This document shows positions 25,708-34,450 of a stretch of 58,518 bases of DNA, piece after piece. A program made the translations under genes and the position numbers. A model generated the notes under the pieces. The model was given only the letters and a program-made list of their open reading frames with translations, was not told where the DNA came from and ran no database searches. How positions within the stretch are numbered: position 1 is the stretch's first letter; each line of letters starts with the position of its first letter. Origin of the DNA: Anaerostipes sp. (GTDB lineage: Bacteria; Bacillota; Clostridia; Lachnospirales; Lachnospiraceae); NCBI GenBank assembly GCA_028697725.1, contig JAQVEG010000012.1:1-58518 (forward strand), given 5' to 3'.

Positions 25708-25791
25708 TAAGATGAGCCACTTTTGGATATAATACAATTTGATGTTTTTCGAATACAAGTGATTGGACTTTTTAATCTGTTTTTTCACGTA

Positions 25792-25797
25792 TATAAT
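25792..25797 (+). promoter_or_regulatory. -10 box of the second PRD/PTS operon
   Basis: TATAAT, 24 bases before the PRD regulator ATG. The best -35 is a weak TTTTTA 17 bases upstream, consistent with a regulated promoter. Confidence 0.5.
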
Positions 25798-25821
25798 TAA
25801 CTTATCAGATAGGAGAGGAAA

Positions 25822-27882
25822 ATGAATCGTAGAAGTAATAAGATTTTAAAGGATTTGATTCTAAAAAGACAAGTAAATATCTGTGACTTAAAAGACAAAT
25901 ATGGGGTTCAAGAAAGAACGATTCGTTCTGAAGTGAAAGAAATAAACAATGACTTGAGAATAAGCGGACTACCTAGTGTAGTGGAAGATTCAAAAGGAAG
26001 TCTATGTTTAGAAATTCATGGGAATCCTGACATTAGAGCCTATGAGGAGTTTATAGCTGCGAAGGATTTTTATAGCTATGTCTTGTCAAAGAATGAAAGA
26101 ACAACCATACTGGCAATGATTTTACTAAATGCCAATGGCTATATTACAGTGGATCAATTAAAAGAAAAAACTGGAGTAAGTAGAAATACCTTATTGCAAG
26201 ACTTACAGGATTTAAAGGGCTGGTTCAAAGAAAATGGGATGGAATTAATATCTCAGGTTCGGCGAGGGTATATTATTGATGCTTTGGAAATCGAAGTTCG
26301 AAATGGAATTTTAAAGCTTCTTGAAATGAATGGAGATGACAACTATTACAAAGATGGATATAATCTCAGCGTTTTTTGGAATTTGTTAATGAAAGAAGCA
26401 GATGTAAACTGTGTTACTGCAGAGTTAAAAGAGCTTATTATTGAGGAAGAAGAACGTACAAATCTATTTTTAACAGATTATTCTTTTTTTGAAGCATTGA
26501 CAGAGTTGACGATTATATGTAACCGAATGATAGGAAAGTGTTATCTTCCTGGATACTATTCTAGTGAATGGGTTCATCTAAGTTCCGATGCCAAATATGA
26601 TTTTAGCAACGGTTTGTTTGAACGAATTAGAGAGAAGTTAGGAATTGACATAAGAGAAGTTGAAATACTCTATTACACACAATGCCTAGGCGGTAAAAGC
26701 TATTTTAAAGGAAATATACAAGATGAAAACACAATGGAACTTCGAGTGATTATAGCAGAGACAATCTATGAAATATCTTCGTGTTTCGGAATTGATTTTT
26801 ATTTGGACTTTACTTTATATGACTTATTAGAGGCACACATGAAGTCGGCGGTTCATCGAATAAGAAATAATGAAGTATTAGCGAATCCCCTGAAAGATAC
26901 AATAAAAAAGGATTATCCTAAAATATTTCGTGGGGTAGAAGAACATTTAAGTGCTGTAGAGGGATATATAGGGAAGAAATTTTCTGAAGATGAAATGTCC
27001 TTTATTGTTCTATATTATGCGTCGGTATTAGAGAAGCAAAAAGTTGAAAATGAAAAGAATGAAAAAATCTCGGTGACTCTTGTTTGTGCAACAGGAAGAG
27101 GAACAGCACAGTTCATGTTGGCAAAATTAAAGCAACTAGAAGACATGATAGAAATTGTTGGAATTTCTTCCTCGCATAATATGAAGGAAACGGAGACCAA
27201 TGGAACCCAGTTAATCATTTCGACGATACCATTAGATAAAATAGAATTACCCTTTATAGAAGTTCGATCAGCCATGTTAGAAGAAGAGGATATTTTAGAT
27301 ATTCAACGAAAAGTTATTGAAATACGAAAAGGAAATCAAACGAACATAAAGGAAAAAGAGATTGAATATAACCCGTCAGAACTCAATATTCAAGGTGCGT
27401 TTTTTGAACTGCTTGAGGAGGAACGTGTAGAAGTTGATTATTCGGCGGCTGATTGGGAAGATGCAGTTCGAAGAGCAGGAAATCTTCTTTATAAAACGGG
27501 GGCAGTTGAGAGTAGATACGTAGATGAAATGATAAAAAATATCAAGCGAAATGGTCCGTATATTGTGGTATGTCCGGGGACTGCTTTGCCTCATGCAAGT
27601 GTGGAGCAAGGGGTAATCAAGGAGGCGGCTTCTATTCTTAGATTGAAAGAGCCAATTGATTTTCACAGTGGAAATAATGATCCTGTTCGTTATGTGATAG
27701 CCATGAGCATTCAAAGTGCAGAAAGCATAAATCGAGCAATCTATGACTTGATAATGATTTTTGGGACTGAAACAGTTCAAAAAAAATTAGATCAAGCGGC
27801 AGATGCAAAAATGCTTTTAAATACAATAAAACAACTAGAAACAGAAAACACTCAAGAAGGAGAGGAAGAATGGAGAAAATAG
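25822..27882 (+). CDS. PRD-domain transcriptional regulator with EIIB and EIIA domains (second copy type)
   Basis: A 686-residue regulator of the MtlR/BglG kind. It has N-terminal HTH domains (CDLKDKYGVQERTIRSEVKEI; DQLKEKTGVSRNTLLQDLQDL), two PRD domains (about 185-400), an EIIB-like domain with Cys in VTLVCATGRGTAQ, and a C-terminal EIIA domain with His in GTALPHASVEQG. It is the first gene of the operon it should control, and its end overlaps the separate IIA gene by 13 bases. Only distantly similar to the regulator at 6666-8654. Confidence 0.88.
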   Translation: MNRRSNKILKDLILKRQVNICDLKDKYGVQERTIRSEVKEINNDLRISGLPSVVEDSKGSLCLEIHGNPDIRAYEEFIAAKDFYSYVLSKNERTTILAMILLNANGYITVDQLKEKTGVSRNTLLQDLQDLKGWFKENGMELISQVRRGYIIDALEIEVRNGILKLLEMNGDDNYYKDGYNLSVFWNLLMKEADVNCVTAELKELIIEEEERTNLFLTDYSFFEALTELTIICNRMIGKCYLPGYYSSEWVHLSSDAKYDFSNGLFERIREKLGIDIREVEILYYTQCLGGKSYFKGNIQDENTMELRVIIAETIYEISSCFGIDFYLDFTLYDLLEAHMKSAVHRIRNNEVLANPLKDTIKKDYPKIFRGVEEHLSAVEGYIGKKFSEDEMSFIVLYYASVLEKQKVENEKNEKISVTLVCATGRGTAQFMLAKLKQLEDMIEIVGISSSHNMKETETNGTQLIISTIPLDKIELPFIEVRSAMLEEEDILDIQRKVIEIRKGNQTNIKEKEIEYNPSELNIQGAFFELLEEERVEVDYSAADWEDAVRRAGNLLYKTGAVESRYVDEMIKNIKRNGPYIVVCPGTALPHASVEQGVIKEAASILRLKEPIDFHSGNNDPVRYVIAMSIQSAESINRAIYDLIMIFGTETVQKKLDQAADAKMLLNTIKQLETENTQEGEEEWRK

Positions 27883-28334
27883 TAAGCAATGTGGAAAAGC
27901 ATTATGTTGCGGTAAAATTATCAGCAACAAATCACGAAAACGTACTTGACGAAATGGCAGGTACATTGTTTTGCGAAGGATATGTAACAGATGGATTTCG
28001 TGATGCCATTATAGAAAGAGAAAAGAATTTCCCTACAGGATTACCAACAGGTGATATTAACGTAGCAATTCCTCATGCAAGTCCTGAATTTGTAAAAGAA
28101 CCTGCGATTTGTTTAGGGGTATTGGATCAGCCAGTTGAATTTGAAGTTATGGGAATGGAAGGAGAGAAAGTTCAGGTATCTGTTCTATTTATGTTGGCAA
28201 TTAAAAAGAAAGAAGAACAACTAGGATTACTTCAAAAATTAATTGCAACATGTCAAAACCAAGAAATTTTATCTGTTTTAAAAACTGGAGATGCAGAAAA
28301 AATAGATGAAGTTTTAGGAGATTTAATTAGTTAA
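27870..28334 (+). CDS. PTS IIA component, fructose/galactitol type
   Basis: A 154-residue EIIA with the active His69 in INVAIPHASPEF and FPTGLPTG ahead of it. Translationally coupled to the regulator by overlap. It should donate phosphate to the IIB encoded 31 bases downstream. Confidence 0.9.
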   Translation: MEKIVSNVEKHYVAVKLSATNHENVLDEMAGTLFCEGYVTDGFRDAIIEREKNFPTGLPTGDINVAIPHASPEFVKEPAICLGVLDQPVEFEVMGMEGEKVQVSVLFMLAIKKKEEQLGLLQKLIATCQNQEILSVLKTGDAEKIDEVLGDLIS

Positions 28335-28365
28335 CAAATAATTTAATAATAAAAGGAGGAAAATT

Positions 28366-28650
28366 ATGAAAAGAATTTTAATCGCATGTGGATCAGGAGT
28401 GGCAACATCAACAGTAGCAAATCAAAAGATTTCATCTTACTTAGATGAAAATGGGTATGAGGGACAGTATAAAATTGACCAATGTCAAGTATCAGAGGTT
28501 GTTGAAAAGTCAGGGGATTATGATTTTTGCGTAGCAACAACAGTTGTTAGTGGAGAACCTAAATGTCCAGTATTACCAGGACTTCCTATCTTGACAGGTA
28601 TGGGACTAGACAAATTATTTGCAGATATTTCAGAAGAGATGAAAAAATAG
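28366..28650 (+). CDS. PTS IIB component, galactitol family
   Basis: A 94-residue EIIB with the active Cys8 in RILIACGSGVATSTVA. A GGAGG precedes the ATG. Same family as the protein at 14250-14543 but clearly diverged. Confidence 0.9.
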   Translation: MKRILIACGSGVATSTVANQKISSYLDENGYEGQYKIDQCQVSEVVEKSGDYDFCVATTVVSGEPKCPVLPGLPILTGMGLDKLFADISEEMKK

Positions 28651-28686
28651 AGGAAAACAGGAAACGAAAACAGAGGAGGATATATT

Positions 28687-30048
28687 ATGAACACAATTAT
28701 TAATATTTTTAGTTATATTAATTCGTTAGGCGCAACAGTTATGATGCCAATTATTTTAACTATTATTGGAGTGATTCTGGGAGCTAAACCAGGAAAAGCT
28801 CTTCGTGGTGGATTAACAGTAGGAATTGGATTTATTGGTTTGAATTTGGTTACAGGTTTAATGGGTGACAACTTAGCTCCAGCCGTACAACAAATGGCAA
28901 CAAGATTTGGTTTGACTCTTTCTACAGTGGATATTGGATGGCCAGCAGCATCTGCCATTGCGTTTGGAACAACAATTGGATTAATTATTATTCCAGTTTG
29001 TTTACTTGTAAACATTGTAATGTTACTTACAAATACAACACAAACACTTGACGTTGATATTTGGAATTATTGGCATTTTGCATTTACAGGATCACTAATT
29101 TCTATATTAACAAACAATCTTGCGTATGGTGTTATTGCAGCTATCGTAAATATGATTATTGTTATGGTTATTGCGGATTATACGGCACCAAAAGTGGAAG
29201 AAACGTTAGGAATGCCAGGAGTTTCAATTCCTCATGGATTCTCAGCAGCCTTTGTTCCAATCGCAATTGTTGTAGATAAAGTAATTGGTGTAATACCAGG
29301 AATTAAAGACATCAATATTAATATTGAAAAGCTACAAAAGAAATTTGGAGTCTTTGGGGAACCAATGCTAGTTGGTACAATCCTTGGAATTATCATTGCA
29401 GCATTAGCAGGAAATGACGTACAAAAGACATTACAAATTGGTATCACATTAGGTGCAGTTATGGTGTTAATACCTAAAATGGCAGCACTACTTATGGAAG
29501 GGTTAATGCCAATTTCTGATGCAGCACAACAATTTGTATCTAAAAAGTTTGCAAATCGAGGAAAAGTTTACATTGGTCTAGATTCTGCTGTAGGTGTTGG
29601 ACATCCTGTATGTTTGACAGTTTCCCTAATCTTAGTTCCTATGGCTGTATTCTTAGCTGTTGTTTTACCAGGTAATACAGTGCTTCCAATGACAGATTTA
29701 TCCGTATTACCATATATGTTCGTACTAATTATCCCTCTTGTAGGAGGAAATGGATTCCGAGCATTAATTACAGGTATTGTTTGTTTGGTAGGTGGACTAT
29801 ATATTTCTACTAATCTTGCACCTTCATTTACAGAGGTAGCAAAATCAGTACAGTTTGCGATTCCAAAAGGAGCAACAACAATTTCATCTATCTGTGATGG
29901 AGCAAATCCTTTATCATGGGTATTAGTAAAAGCTCATTCTATGGGAGTTGTCGGTATTGTGATTGCGGTTGTAATTGCACTTGGATTAGCTGTTGTAAAT
30001 AGAAAACGTATTTTAAAGGAAGCAAAAGAATTACATGAACAGGCATAA
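28687..30048 (+). CDS. PTS IIC component, galactitol (GatC) family
   Basis: A 453-residue membrane permease with GatC landmarks: LGATVMMPIILTIIGVILG, STVDIGWPAASAIAFG, KKFGVFGEPMLVGTILG, GLDSAVGVGHPVCLTVSL and a C-terminal GLAVVNRKRILKEAK. Somewhat longer at the C-terminus than the first GatC protein (422 aa). The imported compound is unknown; no dehydrogenase, kinase or aldolase accompanies it. Confidence 0.92.
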   Translation: MNTIINIFSYINSLGATVMMPIILTIIGVILGAKPGKALRGGLTVGIGFIGLNLVTGLMGDNLAPAVQQMATRFGLTLSTVDIGWPAASAIAFGTTIGLIIIPVCLLVNIVMLLTNTTQTLDVDIWNYWHFAFTGSLISILTNNLAYGVIAAIVNMIIVMVIADYTAPKVEETLGMPGVSIPHGFSAAFVPIAIVVDKVIGVIPGIKDININIEKLQKKFGVFGEPMLVGTILGIIIAALAGNDVQKTLQIGITLGAVMVLIPKMAALLMEGLMPISDAAQQFVSKKFANRGKVYIGLDSAVGVGHPVCLTVSLILVPMAVFLAVVLPGNTVLPMTDLSVLPYMFVLIIPLVGGNGFRALITGIVCLVGGLYISTNLAPSFTEVAKSVQFAIPKGATTISSICDGANPLSWVLVKAHSMGVVGIVIAVVIALGLAVVNRKRILKEAKELHEQA

Positions 30049-30063
30049 GAAAGGAAATTAGTT

Positions 30064-30546
30064 ATGGATCGTTATGTATATAAGCCGTCACATTTTATGA
30101 GACAAATGACTGTGCCAGGAATCTTTACAGCATTAATAGGAATTGTTTGCTTAATTCAATGTTTTATTAGTGAGGATAAATTGATTTATATATTAGTATT
30201 GTGTTTGTGCTTGTATAATGTGTGGAATATGTTTGTCTCCATTAGCAATCCGTCTGAGATCATTGTAGATGAAAATCATTTGATTTTCTCTGCTTATGGA
30301 AGGCAGCATATGTATGATATGGATTTAATTAAACATTATGCTATGCGCCCATTGGCGGGAAATACAAGAATGTATATGACGATTAATAAAAATGGATTGT
30401 TGAAAGGACGATATTGGGTTCGTACAGATGAATTTTCTAATAACAAACAGCTACAAGAGTTCTTTTACAATTTAGATGCAAAGGTAAACCCTGATTCTAT
30501 TGTAACTAGAGCTAGAGAACAGGGAAGACAGCGTTTACAAAAATAA
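30064..30546 (+). CDS. Two-helix membrane protein with a PH-like C-terminal domain
   Basis: A 160-residue protein I cannot name. Two membrane helices (about 16-34 and 38-58) are followed by a beta-rich region (about 63-150) resembling bacterial PH-like domains: SEIIVDENHLIFSAYGRQHM, a turn, then MYMTINKNGLLKGRYWVRT. The arginine-rich tail (RAREQGRQRLQK) is probably cytoplasmic. It is 15 bases after IIC and 10 before the YjbQ gene, so it is an operon member, perhaps a transporter accessory. Confidence 0.55.
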   Translation: MDRYVYKPSHFMRQMTVPGIFTALIGIVCLIQCFISEDKLIYILVLCLCLYNVWNMFVSISNPSEIIVDENHLIFSAYGRQHMYDMDLIKHYAMRPLAGNTRMYMTINKNGLLKGRYWVRTDEFSNNKQLQEFFYNLDAKVNPDSIVTRAREQGRQRLQK

Positions 30547-30556
30547 AGGAGACATT

Positions 30557-31084
30557 ATGGCAGTATATAAAGAGCAGATTGATTTGAAATCACATGGAAC
30601 AACGCCTACTTATGTTGATATTACATCACAAGTTAAAAAAGCAATTGAAAGTAGTGGAATTAAGGAAGGTATCTGTGTTGTATTAACAGCACATACAACA
30701 TGTTCAGTGTTTTTTGAAGAATTTGTCCACGATTATAATGAAGCAGGAGATGAATTCCTTCAAGAAGATTTGAACAATGTGTTGGAGAAAATTATTCCAA
30801 ATCAAACAGATTGGGGTCAATATGTTTATCCAGGAGAGAAGCATTTTGAAGAGGTAGAAACTTGGCCAGATGTTGATTTTTATCTTCCAGGTGGAGATCG
30901 AACACAGCTATTTAATGCGGATGCACATTTAAAATCAACAATTTTAGGATCCAGTGAAACTTTTGAAGTGGCAGATGGAAAACTTGGGGTTGGAGCTACA
31001 GGATATATCTATTTTGCAGATTTTGATCGCAGTCGTGAAAGAAGCCGCCGATGCAAAGTAATTGTTATGGGTGAATCATTATAA
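30557..31084 (+). CDS. YjbQ family (UPF0047) protein
   Basis: A 175-residue YjbQ-type protein. Conserved parts are the N-terminal VDITSQVKKAI, the LTAHTTCSVF motif, DAHLKSTILGSSETFEVADGKL and the C-terminal YFADFDRSRERSRRCKVIVMGE. Typical members are about 135-140 residues; this one has an insertion of roughly 35 residues (about 88-125, PNQTDWGQYVYPG to GGDRTQLF). Some members show thiamine-phosphate-synthase-like activity, but the physiological role is open. It is the only likely enzyme in this PTS operon. Confidence 0.82.
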   Translation: MAVYKEQIDLKSHGTTPTYVDITSQVKKAIESSGIKEGICVVLTAHTTCSVFFEEFVHDYNEAGDEFLQEDLNNVLEKIIPNQTDWGQYVYPGEKHFEEVETWPDVDFYLPGGDRTQLFNADAHLKSTILGSSETFEVADGKLGVGATGYIYFADFDRSRERSRRCKVIVMGESL

Positions 31085-31126
31085 AAAATAGTGTCAACCA
31101 TTTTTAAAAATGTTCCAAAATAAGTG

Positions 31127-31166
31127 AAACATGAGTCCCGATTTTTCGGGACTCATGTTTTTTATG
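31127..31166 (+). terminator. Rho-independent terminator of the second PTS operon
   Basis: Perfect 15-bp stem (31127-31141 with 31146-31160), 4-base loop, then TTT. Confidence 0.88.
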
Positions 31167-31212
31167 CAGAAATGTTAATTCGATTCATTTTAGATAAATT
31201 TGGAAAAAACTG

Positions 31213-31241
31213 TTGTAAAATTCATTTTTAAATGGTAATAT
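31213..31241 (+). promoter_or_regulatory. Promoter of the Rpn-family gene
   Basis: TTGTAA (31213-31218), 17-base spacer, TAATAT (31236-31241), 37 bases before the chosen ATG. Confidence 0.55.
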
Positions 31242-31278
31242 ATGTAAAAGAATGAAAATACCTAGAAGGAGGCAACAT

Positions 31279-32277
31279 ATGGGAAGACCAGACACTAGCT
31301 TAGGAAGCTACTTAAAAGATCCCAAACGATTTGCAGATGTGTTTAATCAGGGAGTTTTTCAAGGAGAAATTAAAATCTTACCAGAAGAATTAAAAGAACT
31401 TGACTCCGTTAGTAAACAGAGTCGAGGAGGAAATCGCACGCGAGATTTAGTAAAACAGTACATGTATGAGGATACCAAACTTGCCATTTTGGCAATTGAA
31501 AATCAAAATAATATTCAATACTTTATGCCATTAAAGAACATGCTGTACGATTCTGATTTTTACAATGATCAGCGAAAAACAATTTCAAAAGGTCACAAGG
31601 AAACCAAAGATTTAAAAGGGGACGAATATATTTCTAGTTTTTCAAAAAATGATAAGTTAAGTCCCATCATTACCCTAGTGATCTATTATAGAGATAAGGA
31701 GTGGAACGCTCCAAAAGAATTACATGAAATGCTAGAAGTGTCTCCAAAGCTGAAACCGTTTAAAGGGTTAATACAAAATTATAAAATTAATCTTCTAGAG
31801 GTTAGTAAGATTGATAATCTAGATGCATATAGTGATGATATGAAAGTATTGTTTGGTTTCATAAAATATCAAAAGGATAAAGAAAAGTTACAGCAATTTA
31901 TTAGTAAAAATAAGGAAATATTTTCTTGCGTCCCACTAGAGACATGCAGTACAATAGAAGCAGTAACCAATACAAAAGAAATACGAAAATATATGGAAAA
32001 GAATGAGAATGGAGTGATAAATGTGTGCCAGGCAATTGAAGATATGAAAAAAAGCAGCGAAGCAATAGGAGAAAAGCGTGGAAGGGCAATAGGACAAAAG
32101 CAAGGAGAAGCACGAGGAAGAGCAATTGGAGAAAAGTGCGGAGAAAAACGTGGAGAAACTCGTTTATCTACATTAATGAACCGTTTGTTTGAAGATGAAA
32201 GAATGAATGATGTAAAAAAAGCCATCAATGATTCAAAGTTCCGAGAAATCATGTATCAAGAATACGGAATTAAATAA
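31279..32277 (+). CDS. Rpn-family nuclease / putative transposase-like protein
   Basis: A 332-residue PD-(D/E)XK-fold protein of the recombination-promoting nuclease family. It contains an N-terminal DPKRFADVFN, the catalytic-region AILAIENQNNIQYFMPLKNMLYDS (Glu-x-Gln), and LVIYYRDKEWNAPKELHEM. Residues about 280-312 are a low-complexity run of GE/GR/GQ-K repeats (EKRGRAIGQKQGEARGRAIG), often variable in this family. AGGAGG at 31267-31272 fits ATG 31279 rather than the upstream in-frame ATG at 31252. Such genes are often multicopy and mobile; here it stands alone between terminators. Confidence 0.82.
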   Translation: MGRPDTSLGSYLKDPKRFADVFNQGVFQGEIKILPEELKELDSVSKQSRGGNRTRDLVKQYMYEDTKLAILAIENQNNIQYFMPLKNMLYDSDFYNDQRKTISKGHKETKDLKGDEYISSFSKNDKLSPIITLVIYYRDKEWNAPKELHEMLEVSPKLKPFKGLIQNYKINLLEVSKIDNLDAYSDDMKVLFGFIKYQKDKEKLQQFISKNKEIFSCVPLETCSTIEAVTNTKEIRKYMEKNENGVINVCQAIEDMKKSSEAIGEKRGRAIGQKQGEARGRAIGEKCGEKRGETRLSTLMNRLFEDERMNDVKKAINDSKFREIMYQEYGIK

Positions 32278-32299
32278 GGATGATTGGGTGAAAAAGTAG

Positions 32300-32328
32300 T
32301 TGACACGTTGGAAAGGATATGTTATTGT
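32300..32328 (+). promoter_or_regulatory. Promoter of the rplJ-rplL operon
   Basis: TTGACA (32300-32305), 17-base spacer, TATTGT (32323-32328). It opens transcription into the L10 leader. Confidence 0.7.
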
Positions 32329-32335
32329 ATTCAAG

Positions 32336-32415
32336 TATTACTGCCGAAGACAGTAGGTGTCACAAGACGTAACGTATACTACCTACCGAGGATAATCATT
32401 TTAACAATGTTTATT
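32336..32415 (+). ncRNA. Ribosomal protein L10 leader
   Basis: The leader carries the L10-leader core: CTGCCGAAGACAGTAGGTGT, and about 30 bases later CTACCTACCGAGGAT, which pair with each other (GTAGGT with ACCTAC). L10(L12)4 binding to this RNA represses the operon in Firmicutes. A short frame at 32284-32487 crosses the structure and is not a gene. Confidence 0.88.
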
Positions 32416-32417
32416 AT

Positions 32418-32448
32418 GCTCTCTGTCTTAGTACAGAGAGCTTTTTTT
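32418..32448 (+). terminator. Attenuator terminator of the L10 leader
   Basis: 9-bp stem GCTCTCTGT/ACAGAGAGC (32418-32426 and 32433-32441) followed by seven T. Located between leader and rplJ, so it is the conditional terminator of the operon. Confidence 0.88.
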
Positions 32449-32510
32449 CGTAAGGCGGTACACCAGCAACACAAGTTGCAAGAATAAATCAAGGAGGTGC
32501 ACCATTCATT

Positions 32511-33011
32511 ATGGCAAAAGTTGAATTAAAACAACCAATCGTAGACGAGATCAAAGAACTTCTTACAGATGCTCAATCAGCAGTGCTTGTTACTTATCGT
32601 GGAATCACAGTAGAAGAAGACACAGCATTACGTAGAGAGTTAAGAGAAGCAGATGTTACTTATAAAGTATATAAGAACACTATGGTTCGTATTGCGGTTA
32701 AAGGAACAGACTTTGAAAGCTTAACAGAAGATTTAGTTGGACCAACAGCTATCGCAGTTTCTAAAACTGACGCAACAGCTCCAGCAAGAATCGTTGCTAA
32801 GTATGCTAAGGACATTGAAGTTCTTGAATTAAAGTCAGGAGTTGTAGAAGGAACTTTCTACGACAAAGACGGAATCGCTGCAATTGCAAGTGTTCCATCA
32901 AGAGACGAATTACTTTCAAAATTACTTGGAAGCATTCAATCTCCAGTTGCAAACTTTGCTCGTGTTATTAAGCAAATCGCTGAAAAAGGTGATGAAGCAG
33001 CAGCAGAGTAA
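32511..33011 (+). CDS. rplJ: 50S ribosomal protein L10
   Basis: A 166-residue L10 with the typical beginning AKVELKQPIVDEIKELL, VTYRGITVEEDTALRRELR, and the YKVYKNTMVRIA region. It forms the base of the ribosomal stalk and binds the L7/L12 dimers through its C-terminal helix. Strong AAGGAGGTG upstream. L10 also autoregulates through the leader just before it. Unusually, no rplK-rplA or nusG precede it in the window. Confidence 0.97.
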   Translation: MAKVELKQPIVDEIKELLTDAQSAVLVTYRGITVEEDTALRRELREADVTYKVYKNTMVRIAVKGTDFESLTEDLVGPTAIAVSKTDATAPARIVAKYAKDIEVLELKSGVVEGTFYDKDGIAAIASVPSRDELLSKLLGSIQSPVANFARVIKQIAEKGDEAAAE

Positions 33012-33061
33012 TCAGTTTTAAGAAATTAGAAATATTAAATTATTATTAGGAGGAAATTATA

Positions 33062-33424
33062 ATGACAACTCAAGAGATCATTGAAGTTATTAAAGGATTA
33101 TCAGTATTAGAATTAAACGAATTAGTTAAAGCATGTGAAGAAGAATTTGGTGTATCAGCAGCAGCTGGTGTTGCAGTAGTAGCAGCAGACGGTGCAGCTG
33201 GTGGAGCTGAAAAAGACGAATTTGACGTAGAACTTACAGAAGTAGGATCTTCTAAGGTTAAGGTTATCAAGGCTGTTCGTGAAATTACAGGATTAGGATT
33301 AAAAGAAGCTAAGGAATTAGTTGACGGAGCTCCTAAGGTAATCAAAGAAGCTGCAGCAAAAGCAGAAGCTGAAGATATCAAGGCTAAGTTAGAAGGAGAA
33401 GGAGCTGTTGTAACTCTTAAGTAA
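33062..33424 (+). CDS. rplL: 50S ribosomal protein L7/L12
   Basis: A 120-residue acidic stalk protein with an N-terminal dimerisation helix pair ([20 protein letters not shown]), an Ala/Gly-rich hinge (about 35-52) and the globular C-terminal domain with [21 protein letters not shown]. It recruits translation factors such as the EF-Tu and EF-G encoded further right. A terminator follows, so rpoB is not on this transcript. Confidence 0.98.
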   Translation: MTTQEIIEVIKGLSVLELNELVKACEEEFGVSAAAGVAVVAADGAAGGAEKDEFDVELTEVGSSKVKVIKAVREITGLGLKEAKELVDGAPKVIKEAAAKAEAEDIKAKLEGEGAVVTLK

Positions 33425-33455
33425 TTAAGACTACAAAGTTTCGTTTCAGGATATT

Positions 33456-33495
33456 AAAAAAGAATCCATTGTATTTTATACAATGGGTTCTTTTT
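33456..33495. terminator. Bidirectional terminator after rplL
   Basis: 17-bp stem (33456-33472 with 33479-33495) with A-run and T-run flanks, serving rplL and the convergent deacetylase gene. Confidence 0.88.
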
Positions 33496-33501
33496 ATTAT
33501 C

Positions 33502-34326
33502 CTATTTTTGAATGCCAGCGTAAGAAGATACAGAAAATTGTTTAAATGTATATCCTTTTCCTTTTGCATATTTAATCACTTTATTTAAAACTTTGGCATT
33601 GGTAGAACTTTGTCCATGTAATAATGGGATAGAACCTTTGTGAATGTTTTTTGTAATAAATTTGTATGCATAGGAGGTGCTAGGTTGATGATTGTCGTCA
33701 TAATCATTGTAAGCAAAATCCCAGAATACAGTCTTATATTTCATCTTTTTCATAAAGTATAATGCGCGATTGCTGTATCCGCCTTCGGGAAAGCGAAAAT
33801 ACTCCATGCGATATTTGTAGTGTTTTAATACATAGTTGTGAATGCCTAGAAAGTCCTTTTTTGTCTGTGCCAAGGAGTATTTAGAATAATCTCCATGCTT
33901 CGTGGAATGATTGCCTAAAATATGTCCGTCAGCGATAATTCGCTTGATTAGCTTAGGATTGTCCTTTGCAACTGGATAAGTAACAAAGAAAATAGCTTTA
34001 ACTTTTGCTTTTTTTAATGTCTTTAATATCTTCCATGTAGAAGAATTGCTGTAGCCAATATCAAAGGTTAAATAAACACTTTTGTCTTTGGAACTCATCC
34101 GATAACGGCCGTCGAATTTTTTGACATTCTTATCTGGATACTTCCAAGACCAATTCTTTCTAGAGCTACTGTATTTTGCCCAAGCTTTAGATGAAATCTT
34201 TTTCGCTAGTTGATTCGCTGTCTTTTCTTTTGCGTAAATATGGGGGTCTGTGTGTGAGTGGTAACCAAAAAGTATGGTAAATGATAAAATAAAAATCGTA
34301 AAGATAGAAATTATTTTTCGTTTCAT
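33502..34326 (-). CDS. pdaA: Polysaccharide deacetylase, PdaA-like
   Basis: A 274-residue secreted or membrane-tethered enzyme with an N-terminal signal helix (about 3-22). The NodB domain has motif 1 LTFDIGYSNSSTW, motif 2 GNHSTKHGDYS (His-x3-His metal ligands), motif 3 FRFPEGGYSNRAL, motif 4 FWDFAYNDYD and motif 5 LLHGQSSTNAKVL. The TFDIGY variant resembles PdaA-type N-acetylmuramic acid deacetylases that make muramic delta-lactam in spore cortex. Spore role is inferred from family resemblance. Confidence 0.85.
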   Translation of the reverse strand: MKRKIISIFTIFILSFTILFGYHSHTDPHIYAKEKTANQLAKKISSKAWAKYSSSRKNWSWKYPDKNVKKFDGRYRMSSKDKSVYLTFDIGYSNSSTWKILKTLKKAKVKAIFFVTYPVAKDNPKLIKRIIADGHILGNHSTKHGDYSKYSLAQTKKDFLGIHNYVLKHYKYRMEYFRFPEGGYSNRALYFMKKMKYKTVFWDFAYNDYDDNHQPSTSYAYKFITKNIHKGSIPLLHGQSSTNAKVLNKVIKYAKGKGYTFKQFSVSSYAGIQK

Positions 34327-34382
34327 AAGAACACCTCCCTCTATACCTATATTATATCATATATTGGGTACCTAAAAGAGAG

Positions 34383-34420
34383 AAAACCAAATTGTAAGAA
34401 AAAACTTACAATTTGGTTTT
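34383..34420 (-). terminator. Terminator of the minus-strand PTS IIA gene
   Basis: Perfect 16-bp stem (34383-34398 with 34405-34420), 6-base loop, T-rich tail on the minus strand. It separates the IIA gene from the deacetylase gene. Confidence 0.8.
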
Positions 34421-34429
34421 AAAGGAAAA

Positions 34430-34445
34430 ACGTTCATATGAACGT
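34430..34445. repeat. 16-bp perfect palindrome at the 3' end of the IIA gene
   Basis: ACGTTCATATGAACGT is self-complementary. The string TCATATGAACG recurs at the operator-like site near 36788, suggesting a regulator-related element. Confidence 0.45.
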
Positions 34446-34450
34446 ACTAC

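Noticed and set aside
31900..32200. DNA-level tandem repeat in the Rpn gene
   Set aside because: The GE/GR/GQ protein repeats are imperfect at DNA level and belong to the family's variable tail.
32284..32487. 67-residue open frame before rplJ
   Set aside because: It lies over the promoter, L10 leader and attenuator; no RBS and no protein family features.
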